From: Triticum aestivum
Taxonomy: Eukaryota > Streptophyta > Magnoliopsida > Poales > Poaceae
Direction: 5' to 3'
Assembly: GCF_018294505.1 (NCBI RefSeq)
Contig: NC_057814.1
Location: 36,955,054-37,019,053 of the forward strand
DNA: 64,000 nt
Shown in pieces: positions 53,480 to 63,900 of the stretch. The position numbers and the translations under genes are program-made. The notes beneath the pieces were generated by a model, which did not search any database, was not told where the DNA came from, and worked only from the letters and a program-made list of their open reading frames with translations. Every line of letters starts with the position of its first letter. Within the stretch, counting starts at the first letter, position 1.

Positions 53480-56400
53480 TCAATTGTTCCCTTGTGTCCC
53501 TGCTTGCTTACGATTGTGCCGTATCCATGGAGCATCCTCATCATTTAACTTAATGCTTGGGTCAGTGTTCACTTTGAAGGGAGGAATTTCACCAAACATA
53601 TTATAATCTTGTGACATGTCTGTCTTGTCCTCCACTCCCACGATGTTTCTTTTCCCTGAAAGAACAATGTGGCGCTTTGGATCATCGCATGATGTACTGA
53701 TCGTTTTCTTATCTTTCCGTTTCCTTGGTTTGCCACTCATGTCCTTCAAATAAAAAACCTGAGCGACATCTTTGGCAAGGACGAATGGTTCGTCAAGGTA
53801 ACCAAGATTGTTGAAATCCACCATTGTCATTCCGTATTGCTCGTCCACCTTTACCCCACCTCCTGTTAGCTTGAACCATTTGCACCGGAACAAAGGGACC
53901 TTAAAGGAGGGTCCATAGTCAAGTTCCCATATCTCCTCTATGTAACCATAATATGTGACCTTTTGCCCATTCTCGGTTGCTGCATCAAAGCGGACACCAC
54001 TGTTTTGGTTGGTGCTCTTTTTATCTTGGGCGATGGTGTAAAATGTATTCCCATTTATCTCGTACCCTTGGAAAGTCGTTATAGTCGAAGATGGTGTCTT
54101 GGCCAACATGTACAGCTGATCTCCAACATCATTGTCATTCATTAAATGTTTTCGCAACCAACTGCCGAAAGTCTCCATGTGGGCCTTTCTAATCCAGGAT
54201 TCAGGCTTCCCCGGGTTGTCCGAGCGTAAAATATTCTTGTGTTGCTCGAAGTACGGAGCCACCAAGCTGGAATTTTGCAGAACTGTGTGGTGTGCTTCAG
54301 TCATAGAATGACCGTCCATACATATCGTTGATTTCCTTCCGATCGTGCCTTTTCCACTTAGTCTCCCCTCGTGCCGCGATTGAGGAATACCAATCGGCTT
54401 AAGGTCAGGAACATAGTCAATACAGAACTCAATTACCTCCTCATTTCCATAGCCCTTGACGATGCTTCCTTCTGGCCTAGCACGGTTACGAACATATTTC
54501 TTTAATACTCCCATGAACCTCTCAAAGGGGAACATATTGTGTAGAAATACAGGACCGAGAATGGAAATCTCTTCGACTAGGTGGAGCAGGAGGTGCGTCA
54601 TAATATCGAAGAAGGATGGTGGGAACACCAACTCGAAACTGACAAGGCATTGGACCACATCGTTCTGTAACCGTGGTAGATCTTCTGGATTGATTACCTT
54701 CTGAGAGATTGCATTGAGGAATGCACATAGCTTCACAATGGCTACTCGAACATTTTCCGGTAGGAGCCCCCTCAAAGCAATCGGAAGCAATTGCGTCATA
54801 ATCACGTGGCAGTCGTGAGACTTCAGGTTTAGGAACTTTTTGTCCGCCATGTTTATTATTCCCTTTATATTCGACGAGAAGCCAGACGGGACCTTCATAC
54901 TGCTCAGGCATTCAAAAAAATGACCTTCTCTTCTTTGGTAAGAGCGTAGCTGGCACGACCTTGAAACCATTCCGGATGCCGGTCATCTGGGTCTTTCAAA
55001 AGTTGCTGGTCCTGCCGTGCTTCCTTTGTATCATTTGTCTTCCCATACACGCCCAAGAAGCTTAGCAGGTTCACGCAAATATTCTTCGTAACATGCATCA
55101 CGTCGATTGCAGAGCGGACATCTAGGACTTTCCAATATTCTAGCTCCCAAAATATAGATTTCTTCTTCCACATGGGTGCGTGCCCGTCAACTCCCCGCGG
55201 AACTGATTGTCCGCCAGGACCCTTTCCAAAGATGACTTTCAAATCCTTGACCATATCAAATATCTCAGCACCAGTACGTTCCGCAGGCTTCGGCCGGTGA
55301 TCTGCCTTGCCGTTGAAATGCTTGCCTTTCTTTCTTACGTTATGATTTCGGGGAAGAAATCGACGATGACCCAGGTACACGTTCTTCTTACAATTACCCA
55401 AACGTACACTTTCAGTCTCATGTAAGCAGTGCGTGCATGCATTGTATCCCTTATTTGTCTGTCCCGAAAGGTTACTGAGAGCAGGCCAATCGTTGATGGT
55501 TACAAAAAGCAACGCTCGTAGGTCAAATTCCTCTTCTTTGTGCTCATCCCAGACACGTACACCAGGTCTGCCCCACAACTGTAAAAGTTCATCAACTAAT
55601 GGCCTTAGGTACACATCGATGTCGTTCCCGGGTTGCTTTGGACCTTGGATGAGCACTGGCATCATAATGAACTTCCGCTTCATGCACAACCAAGGAGGAA
55701 GGTTGTAGATGCATAGAGTCACGGGCCAGGTGCTATGGCTGGAGCTCTGCTCGCCAAAAGGATTCATGCCATCAGTACTTAGACCAAATCTTATGTTCCT
55801 TGCGTCAGCTGCAAAATCTTTGAACACTCTGTCGATCTTTCTCCATTGCGTTCCATCAGCGGTGTGTCTCAACTCCCCGTCGGACTTACGGTCCTCTTTG
55901 TGCCATCGCAACGACTTGGCATGCTTTTTGTTCCTGAACAGACGTTTCAACCGTGGTATTATAGGAGCATACCACATCACCTTGGCGGGAACCCTCTTCC
56001 TGGGTTTCTCGCCCTCAACATCGTCACCAGGGTCATCGCCTCTGATCTTATAACGCAATGCAGTGCATACAGGGCATTCATTCAAATTCTCGTATTCACC
56101 GCGGTAGAGGATGCAGTCGTTAATGCATGCATGTATCTTCAGAACCTCTAAACCTAGAGGGCAGACAACCTTCTTTGCTTCGTACGTACTGGCGGGCAAC
56201 TCGTTATTCTTCGGAAACATATTCTTCAACATTTTCAGCAAATTTTCAAATGATGAGTCAGCTACACCTTCCTGTGCCTTCCATTTTAGCAAATCCAGTG
56301 TGCAGCCCAGCTTTTTCAGACTATTATCGCATCCTGGATACAACGACTTTTTGTGATCCTCTAACATGCGATCCAAATTCTCCCTTCCTTGTCAGTTTCG

Positions 56401-56813
56401 CAGCGTCTCCGTGCATCAGCAATGGTCCGACCAAGATCATCAGCGGGCTCATCATGTGCCTCTTCTTCACCTTCACCTAACCCTTCCCCACCTTCAGCAT
56501 CATCCTCCATGAAAGTATCACCGAAATGATCATGATAGTTGTCATCGATATCATCCCCTTCTTCATCTTCTTCCATTCTAACCCCTCTTTCTCCATGCTT
56601 GGTCCAACAATTATAGCTTCGCATGAAACCGTGCCGAAGCAGGTGCATGTGAACGTCTCTTGAGGAGGAGTAACCCTTCTGATTCTTACAGACAGCACAT
56701 GGACAGATAATAAAACCTCGCTGCTTGTTCGCATTTGCCACTACGAGGAAATCTTTCAAACCCGTAGTGAACTCGCCGGAGAGTCGGGGACCGTACATCC
56801 ATTGCCGATTCAT
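53480..56813 (-). pseudogene. CACTA-2 transposase, TNP2/TnpD type, two frameshifts
   Basis: The ATG at 56813 opens MNRQWMYGPRLSGEFTTGL. Three overlapping frames follow: 56813-56361, 56376-54904 and 54970-53480. They contain the same segments as the CACTA-1 protein: CPCAVCKNQKG, VMWYAPIIPRLKRLF, RFGLSTDGMNPFG, VTINDWPALSNLSG, HNMFPFERFMGVLKKYVRNR and YGMTMVDFNNLGYLDEPF. The first break (near 56380) is explained by one missing base in GGAAGGGAGA and the second (near 54917) by one missing T in a T run. Otherwise the protein is well conserved, so loss of function is recent or the gene was read through by frameshift, which is unlikely. Confidence 0.9.
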
Positions 56814-57020
56814 CTGCATTATTATTATATAAAGTATATAATTAACCATCATGCATTTGTTAAACTAACTAGCTAGAAATAATACAAATTAAACAATGAA
56901 CTACACACATGCATATTTTATCAATGACACATGAAAGGTTCAAGTTGCTAACCGCGATCGCGGAGGAAAAATAAATGAGAAAGCTCAAGTGTGGCTCGGA
57001 CACTTCATATCATGTTTGTT

Positions 57021-57059
57021 TCATGCTCTCGGGAATTTCATCGAACACCTTGTGTGCAT
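57021..57059 (-). CDS. Short upstream ORF in the CACTA-2 transposase leader
   Basis: The peptide MHTRCSMKFPRA is the counterpart of the CACTA-1 uORF at 33303. It follows the TATA box (57134-57127) by about 70 bases. Confidence 0.3.
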   Translation of the reverse strand: MHTRCSMKFPRA

Positions 57060-57126
57060 AGGAGGAACCAAAAGCAAACCCACCACCCCCCCTCTGAATT
57101 GTGGCTAAGTGAAGTGAGCTGAGTCC

Positions 57127-57396
57127 TATATATAGGGATGGGCCTTTAGTCCCGGTTGGCCTGGCCAACCGCGACTAAAGGCCTTCGGGCCAGCCTGAGG
57201 ACCTTTAGTCCTGGTTGGCCAGGCCAGGCCAATCGGGACTAAAGCCCCTCCCGTCCGCCAGCTGTCGACCGAGCGCGCTGGGCCCAGATAGTTGGTCGCG
57301 GGTCTCCTCCCGAACCGCGACTAAAGACCCCTTTTGTCGCGGTTCGATTATTTTAGGGACTAATGGGGCGTATGGAAGCCTCTTTTTCTACTAGTG
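57127..57396. repeat. Right subterminal repeats and TATA box of CACTA-2
   Basis: TATATATA at 57127-57134 lies inside the terminal motif region. GGCCTTTAGTCCCGG / CCGCGACTAAAGGCC pairs extend to the terminus. In minus orientation this is the transposase promoter. Confidence 0.7.
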
Positions 57397-57399
57397 TTA

Positions 57400-57819
57400 G
57401 TCCTCAATTATACAACTATTTCACGCACGATCAATTAAATTTAGTACATTAAATTTGTCATGCGTCTTATACCTGTTTCATTTATAGAATAATATTTCTA
57501 AAGAGACTCCCTCTACAACGGGCGGGTATTCTTCTACTATATTGGACAACGGTTGTAAAATAGGCGATGTTGTCATAACTAATGTATCTACTTATCGCTA
57601 ATGTTTACATGCCTAAAAATAGTAGCTATTTGATATTTGAATACAAGATTATTAGATATTGTAATGATGCATGTTATAGATCTATGATGTTCTTTTATGT
57701 ATCTCCAAAGTTAATTAGAAAATACTGGCCAGGATCCAATAGTAATTGTAAGATTATTTAGAAGCAGCTACAGGGTTTTAATCCTACTGAATATATGGGT
57801 AACATTACAAGGTTCGATA
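57400..57819. other. AT-rich spacer, no gene
   Basis: Only the Helitron-like motif near 57516 stands out. No coding signal before the LINE fragment. Confidence 0.35.
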
Positions 57820-58069
57820 TTGTTTACATATGAGTTATTAGCACCGTCGTGCGGTTTGGAGAGCACGAAGAAATCATATTCAGAGGTTTCAGAGGAGATG
57901 AACGCTTTTATTTGCGGTCCTTATTCAGAAAAAGAGGTCTCTGACGCGCTGTTTCAGATTGGACCATTAAAAGCCCTAGGTACAGATGGTTTTCGAGCAC
58001 AATTTTATCAACATATATTAAAGTCTGAAATTATTGTCATGGTGCTTGAGTTTTTTGTTACTGGAGTTA

Positions 58070-59375
58070 GAGCAACTCCAATGGGGCGACCCATTTCGTC
58101 CACCGCCGTCTGTTTGGGTCGGCGTGGACAGAAAAATCGGCCCAACGTGCCAACCCAAACGGACGCGCATCCGCTTTTCGTCCGCATGCCGACTTATTCC
58201 CGGCCCATTTTTGAACCAGATTTGCGTGAGCGCGGACACAAGACGGACGTGCGCGCTCGCCCTCTATCCTCCCCGGGCCCGCTGGTCGGTGGCACATTGG
58301 CCTCTCCCCATCCAACAGCACACCCTCGCCGGCTTGCTTCGTCACCGACGCCGCCGGCCATTTTTTCCGATAGAAAAAGGATACATAGGATACATAGATA
58401 GTTCTAGTATAGACAGATAAAAAACAGGATCAACTACTCGTCGTTTTCCGACTCCGACTCGGTAATGTCCTTCTCCGACGTCTGAATGTAGGCGTCAGCA
58501 TACCGCTTGTCCTCGGAGTCCCAGGACGACGCTTCTCCTAGCTTCATGTTCAATTGAGCGGCCTGCTTGCGCGCACGCTTGTCCTCCCGATAGGCGGCTC
58601 GCTCCATCCTCCTCGCCTCCCTCTCCGTCCTCCTTTGCTTGTAGAACTGGCGCTCGTTGACGATGTCCTCCTGGAAGCGTCCGCGCCACACCGCCATGGC
58701 TTCCATGTCCATCTCGGCGATGGCGAGGCGACGCTGCCGCCTCCTGTTGTCACGATGATCCTCGTCGATGAAAGGCCGCGGGAGAGGCGCGAGATCCTGC
58801 ACCCGCTGGCTCGTCGACACGTCAGGAAAATTCATCTCCCGACGAGCCCGCCGGAGGCGCCACGACGCCGCGTCGTACGCGCGGGCCGCCTCGTCTGCGG
58901 TGTCGAAGGTGCCGAGACTGAGGCGTTTCTCGCCAAACCAGATCTCGGAGGAGAAGGCATCGGAGCGGCGCTCGCGGACTCCGCGAATATCCGAAGCGCC
59001 CAGGCGGCGCATCGACATGGTGGCGCAGAGGCGGCGAGACTAGTGAGAGGGGGCGAGATGAGTGGGCGGCTGACAGAGTGTGGAGGGAGCGCCTTCTTAA
59101 TAATGAGCGTCGGCCGCGGCGCGCCAAAACCAGCGCGCGCTAGGCCGATTTTCCCCCGCATGCGCGAACCTTTCCCGCGCGTTGGAGCGCCATAACCAGG
59201 GCGACGACATGGCCGCTGGCATGATCTATGGCGCGCAGTCATGAAATGGTCGGCGCGTTGGTTGCAGTGCTGACCCAAATCTAATAGAGGGCGGACGCCG
59301 GGCGGGCGGCCGACCCAAACGGACAAAAAACGGACAAAAGCACCGTCCGTTTGAGTCGCCCCGTTGGAGTTGCTC
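58070..59375 (-). mobile_element. PIF/Harbinger-type TIR element carrying an AP2/ERF-like ORF
   Basis: Ends GAGCAACTCCAATGGGGCGA and, on the minus strand, GAGCAACTCCAACGGGGCGA form a terminal inverted repeat with one mismatch in 20. TTA is duplicated on both sides (58067-58069, 59376-59378), and removing the element rejoins the LINE coding frame. The interior contains one ORF with an AP2-like domain and no transposase, so movement would need a partner element. Confidence 0.85.
58434..59018 (-). CDS. AP2/ERF-domain-like protein inside a TIR element
   Basis: An intact 194-codon frame starts MSMRRLGASDIRGVRERRSD. Residues ~10-67 read as an AP2/ERF DNA-binding domain: RGVRER, SSEIWFGEKRLSLGTFDTAD, EAARAYDAASWRLRRARREM and NFPDV. 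The usual W of the RxRPWG segment is missing and the first beta strand is shortened, so DNA binding is uncertain. The second half is a basic helical region (NRRRQRRLAIAEMD; RRTEREARRMERAAYREDKR) and the tail is acidic (SEKDITESESENDE). The gene is the only ORF of the element and has no introns. It may be a captured host transcription-factor fragment now moving as a repeat; whether it is expressed is unknown. Confidence 0.75.
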   Translation of the reverse strand: MSMRRLGASDIRGVRERRSDAFSSEIWFGEKRLSLGTFDTADEAARAYDAASWRLRRARREMNFPDVSTSQRVQDLAPLPRPFIDEDHRDNRRRQRRLAIAEMDMEAMAVWRGRFQEDIVNERQFYKQRRTEREARRMERAAYREDKRARKQAAQLNMKLGEASSWDSEDKRYADAYIQTSEKDITESESENDE

Positions 59376-60309
59376 TTATGCCAGATGGAGTAAATGATAC
59401 GGCTATCGTTTTGATTCCAAAAGTCCCTCAACCGAAGGAGCTAAAGGATTTCAGACCGATAAGCCTTTTCATTGTGGAGTATAAATTTGTCTCAAATTTT
59501 ATGGTCAATAGGCTTAGGCCTCTTCTTATAGAGCTTATTTCGAAAAATCAGAGTGCCTTTATTCCTAGGCGTCTCATCTGTGATAATTCGATCATTGCAT
59601 TTCAATGAATTGACTATATCCAATCCCTAGAAGGTAATACAGATGGGTGTTGCGCCTACAAGCTTGATCTTTCAAAAGTTTATGATCGTGTGGATTGGCA
59701 TTTTTTGAAGAAGGCATTGTTGAAGTAGGGCTTTTCTTCGGCTTGAATTTCATGGCGTGTGTTACTTGGGTTAAATACTCAGTCAAGTTTAACGGAAAGT
59801 TTCTAGAGTCCTTTGCACCTACCAGAGGTCGTTGCCTAGGTGATGCTCTTTCACCGTTTCTATTCTTATTCGAGAAAAAATTATGCACAGAATGTGATTA
59901 GAACTCGGAACTTCCGATTCTAATACACAACGCAGTCACCAATCGGGACAACTTACATTGGTGTGTGGTTTCCATTTTCCTTCTTCTTGTACAGAACGAA
60001 GTGGCATGCTTGGCCGGCCCAATAGGCCCGACAGCGTGTCGGGCCATGGCCACCGCATTTTTTAACCCATTTTTATTTTTCCGTTATTTCATTTTTTTCC
60101 TTTCTTGAGTTTAGTTTTTTTACGTTCACAATTTTCAGCAACTGTTGGGAATTGTTTAGCAATTTTCATAAAATTGCTAATGTTTTTAACATTTTCATAA
60201 ATAATTTGATATTCCAAAATTATTGATAAATTAAAAATAAATGGTTAGAACATAAAATTTTGTTCCTGTTGATTCATAATTATGGAAATTTCATATTTGA
60301 AATAAAAGA

Positions 60310-61880
60310 AGCATTGAATTTAAGAAAACTATGTGCTCACGGATGCAACCGTCTGGACTAGTCCTGCAGCCTAGTCTTAACTGGTGTTTTTTTGCACTAT
60401 GGATAAATGGCCCTAACTTTTTACGGTAGCCTGGCATGGACATAATAGGCATCCATGCCTGATTCAAACGAGTTACGACACTGTCGGCATGTTGCGACAC
60501 GTGTGGCCATTAGGCTGTTATTCACCGAAATAATTCAAAAATATCAGAAACTTGTCTTATGAAAGTACTGGTTGGCATGGTGGCATGAAATGGTGATACA
60601 TGGTGATGGGAAAAATAGTGCATTTGACGGATGTCGAAAAATGAGGTGTTCACGAATAGACCCGAACACCCACTGTCTAACATGTTTTTTTGTACACCCA
60701 GTGCATGCCCATGGTCGGCATACATGTCTGATCTGAATGAATTCGGGCACCGTTTGCATGTTGCAACATGTACGGCCATTTATCAACCTTTTTTCGCCGA
60801 GAAAACTTCAGAAAATACAAAGCTTGTCGAAAACAGAAACAACCTGTCATGATGGCATGAATTGGTGATACAAGGTGATGGGGAAAATTGAGGCCATCTG
60901 ACGGATGCAAAATATAAGGTGTTCACAAACAGACCCTTCTGGCCACGCGAACACCCTCTATCTAACATGGTTTTTGTTGTACATGTGATGAATGACCCTA
61001 GATTTTTCTTCCAATGGTGTGTGTGCCCATAGTAGGCATCCATGCCTGGTTTGAATGAATTCGGACACCGTTTGCACGTTGCGACGTGTTTGGCTATTTA
61101 TCGGCCTCTTTCACCAAGAAGACCCCAGAAAATACATAACTTTTCGAAAGCGAAAAAAACTTGACATGGTGGCATGAATTGGTGATACAAGGTGATGGAA
61201 AAAAAATTGGGGCCATTTGACGGATGTAACAAGCTAGGTGTTCACAAACTGGCCCTTCTGGCCACCTGAACACCCTCTGTCTAACATGATTTTTGTTCGA
61301 CATGTGAGGAGTGACCCCAAATTTTCCACCAAGGTGTGTGCCCGTGGTAGGCATTCAGGCCTGGTTTGAACGAATTCTGATACCGTTTACACGTTGGGAC
61401 TGGTCCGGCCATTTATTGACCTTTTTTCACCGAGAAAACTCTAAAACTACAAAACTTGTAAAAAACGAAAACAACTTGGCATGATGGCATGAATTGGTGA
61501 TACAAGGTGATGGAAAAAAACTTGGGACCATCTCATGGATGTCAAAAACAACGTGTTCATAAACAGGCCCTTCTGATCTACCCGAACAACCCCTATCTAA
61601 CATGCTTTTCTGGACATGTGAGAAATGACCCCAACTGTTGCCACCAAGAGTGTGTGCCCATGGTAGTCATCCATGCCTGGTTCGAACAAATTCGGAATCC
61701 GTTTGCATGTTGCGACACATTCGGTCATTTATCGGCCTTTTTCCAACAAGAAAACTCCAAAAAATATGAAACTTATGAAAAATGGAAACAACCTCGCATT
61801 GTGGCATGAATTGGTGATACAAGGAGATGAAAAAAATAAGGCCATTTGACGAATGTTGAAAAATGAGGTGCTCACAACTC
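60310..61880. repeat. ~315-bp tandem repeat, about five units
   Basis: The anchor TGGTGATACA occurs at 60591, 60863, 61180, 61495 and 61812, spaced 272, 317, 315 and 317 bp. Units share TGGCATGAATTGGTGATACA, ATTTGACGGATG, AGGTGTTCACAAAC, ACACCCTCTGTCTAACATG, GGCATCCATGCCTG and CGTTTGCATGTTGCGAC. The first interval carries a deletion. The unit is satellite-sized. Confidence 0.85.
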
Positions 61881-62424
61881 GCTTGCTCATCCGCCTGCTC
61901 GCTTCGCCCGCTTGCTCACACGAGTTTTTCTTGGATTTTTTCTGTTGGTATGGTAGGGAAAAACCGGCCGGTTTTCAATATTGCTGAAAAAAATCAGGAA
62001 ATAAAGTAAGTTCCAAAAAATAAAAAAGATTCATTGAAAACCAAGAAAAGGTCATAGATTTGGGAAAATGTTCATCAATACTGAAAATGAGTTCATAAAA
62101 GTTGAAAAAATTCTTCGGTTTTGTAAAAAAGTTCATCAATCTGAGAAAAAATCACAATTTGAAAAAGTTCATCCAGTTTGAAAAAAGTTCATCGATTTTG
62201 AAAAAGCTAATGGATTTTTAAAAAATCATGAGATTTTAAAAAAAATCACGAAATTTGGAACAAAAATGATCACAGAGGTTTGAAAAGAAAAACAAAAATG
62301 AAAAAAAGTGTAGGGATTTGTAAATTCACGAATTTGACTAAAACAAAAAAACAAAAAAACTAAAACCGGAAAAAAGGAAAATAAATAAATAAATGACCAG
62401 GGGACAAAAAGTAAGAAAAAACAA

Positions 62425-62530
62425 GTAGATTGTACAACAATATGTAGGCTTCCCAGTTGGTTGTCGCAGGTAGTTGTGAACATTGAGGTTGCGTGTTCGA
62501 AGAATCCTATGTGGGCATCCCTTTTTTGAA
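62425..62530 (+). repeat. SINE-like / tRNA-like piece
   Basis: TAGGCTTCCCAGTTGGTTGT resembles a pol III A box and GCGTGTTCGAAGAATCC a B box, ~35 bases apart, followed by CCCTTTTTTTG. This could be a tRNA-derived SINE head; no tRNA cloverleaf is claimed. Confidence 0.3.
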
Positions 62531-62940
62531 CTCTAGGGAAAAAAAAAGTGTAGCAAAAGGAAAGTGTGAAATGGGCCAGTCCATGATGGAGGAGAGGCGG
62601 CCAGGACGTGCAAACACGTATGTATATGTCCCAAGACCCATACGGAGGTGGGTATACGTTTCTCTCAAAAGACCATACTGCCCTTGTATGTTTTGTGGAG
62701 GGGGGTTGTACCGAAGCGGGACTCCTGCCTTGATTAGTCGGGCCACTATGAAGACAGGTTTGCAGGGTGTTCAGATTTGTAGAAGGGCACCAGTAATATC
62801 TCACTTGCTTTTGGTGGATGATTCGCTTTTATTTTTTCATGCTTCTGAGCAGCAGTCGAGCATTGTCAAAGGTCTATTGAGCACTTATGCAGATGCGGCG
62901 AGTCAACTTATAAACCATCAAAGTGTTCCATCCTATTCTT

Positions 62941-63900
62941 ATGAAGCGGCAGGCTGGTTGGTGCCTCCTGGCCGTTGTTCTAGTAGTGGGGCTGGCAGTC
63001 GCGATGGCCCAGCCGCCGCAGCCAAGGGTGGGCGAGCCGGGGAGTGGCAAACTGCCGTCGGGCAATGGCAGGTTCGGGTAGGTGACATTCAACAAGTTCC
63101 ATAAGAGAAAGTAGGTGGCGTGCACCGACAACCGCGACCCTCCTTGCCTCGTCTCCTGCCCAAAAAACTGCCCCAACTGCCTCGCCTATTGCAACTAGCT
63201 ACTAGATGACCTTCTGCAGTACGTACCTTGCATCTCATATCCTTAGTTACCATCTGCAAGTTGGTATATTGACCAGTCTAGCCATGTTAACTATGTGCAA
63301 CAGTATGTGATATGTTCCCGGGTCAGTCGTGTGGGGACCCGTGGTTCACAGGGGCCGACGGTAACACCTTCTACTTCCACGGCAAGAAGGACCAGGACTT
63401 CTGTATAGTCTCTGACAAGGATCTCCACATCAACGCACACTTCATCGGCAACCACCACCCTAATATGAAGCGTGACTTCACGTGGGTGCAGGCCCTGGGC
63501 GTCACCTTCGGCGATGGCCACCGCCTCTACATCGGCCCCTGAAAGGCTGATCAATGGGATGAGGAGGAGGGCCACGTCCAGATCGCCCTCGATGGCGAAC
63601 CTGTGGAGGTGGAGGGCCGCCAAGAATGCACAATGGTTCTCCAAGACCATGCCCGGACTCTCCATCACGCATACCGACACTGTGAACACCGTCGTGGTGG
63701 AGCTAGATGGTATGTTTAGCATCTCGGCCAACGCCGTGCCCATCACCGATGAGTCCATAGCTACAGCAAGACTGAGGAGGACAGCCTCATGCACCTTGAC
63801 CTCGGGTTCAAATTCTACAACCTCACTAATGGCGTGCACTGGTACAGCGATGTGCTATACAAACGGTTTTTAACTCCTTTCTGCGACGGCGTTCTGAATC
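62941..63900 (+). pseudogene. Root-cap-protein-like gene (late-embryogenesis-related), decayed
   Basis: The ATG at 62941 opens a secretory signal peptide (MKRQAGWCLLAVVLVVGLAV) and then PPQPRVGEPGSGKLP. The frame continues past TAG codons at about 63079 and 63112 into a Cys-rich segment (CTDNRDPPCLVSCPKNCPNC). After an intron-like gap, 63312-63542 reads CGDPWFTGADGNTFYFHGKK, DFCIVSDKDLHINAHFIGNH and DFTWVQALGVTFGDGHRLYI, the root-cap domain of secreted plant proteins. The rest (HLDLGFKFYNLTNGVHWYSD) lies in other frames. At least two stops and several frameshifts make it a pseudogene. It directly follows the LINE fragment. Confidence 0.7.

Larger units (their letters stand above)
46584..57396 (-). 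mobile_element. CACTA-2: full-length CACTA transposon, minus orientation
   Basis: Ends are CACTGGTAGAGAATAGGCC (left) and, on the minus strand, CACTAGTAGAAAAAGAGGC (right), with TTA duplicated on each side (46581-46583, 57397-57399). Length 10,813 bp. Minus-strand order: uORF leader, transposase (56813-53480), A-rich 61-bp repeats, internal motif array with TATA (52855-52683), GC-rich leader, polypyrimidine tract, ORF2 with C48 end (50855-47073). Same layout as CACTA-1 but without the small membrane-anchor ORF. Coding regions carry frameshifts and stops. Confidence 0.92.
46378..57535 (+). mobile_element. Possible decayed Helitron holding CACTA-2
   Basis: The left side (TCTTATAAAGGAAAGCCCCA) and AT-rich repetitive DNA to 46583 resemble Triticeae Helitron 5' ends. 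The right side has a short palindrome-like ACAACGGGCGGGTATTCTTC followed by CTA near 57516-57535, like a worn 3' end. No Rep/helicase gene is present. Low confidence; a consensus search would decide. Confidence 0.2.
59885..62727. mobile_element. Repeat-rich insertion inside the LINE
   Basis: This 2.8-kb block separates the LINE segments ending SPFLFLF and starting at GLQGVQICRR. It contains AT-rich DNA, ~315-bp tandem units, a stretch of AAAAAGTTCATC-type repeats (61990-62340) and a SINE-like piece. No coding gene, and no clear terminal repeats, so its class is unknown. Confidence 0.5.
57820..62937 (+). mobile_element. LINE reverse-transcriptase remnant split by two insertions
   Basis: Three collinear pieces form one LINE RT: 57820-58066 (EEMNAFICGPYSEKEVSDAL; LKALGTDGFRAQFYQ), 59379-59884 (VNDTAIVLIPKVPQPKELKD, FRPISL, KNQSAFIPRRLI, then YKLDLSKVYDRVDW and APTRGRCLGD in shifted frames) and 62728-62937 (LQGVQICRRAPVISHLLLVD DSLLFFHASEQ). 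The catalytic F-A-D-D is changed to L-V-D-D and several stops are present. The gaps are filled by a PIF/Harbinger-type element and a repeat-rich block. No endonuclease domain or poly-A end is visible. Confidence 0.8.

Noticed and set aside
60290..61354. Repeated ORFs of ~80 codons
   Set aside because: They recur with the 315-bp unit and share frame by repetition, not by coding conservation.
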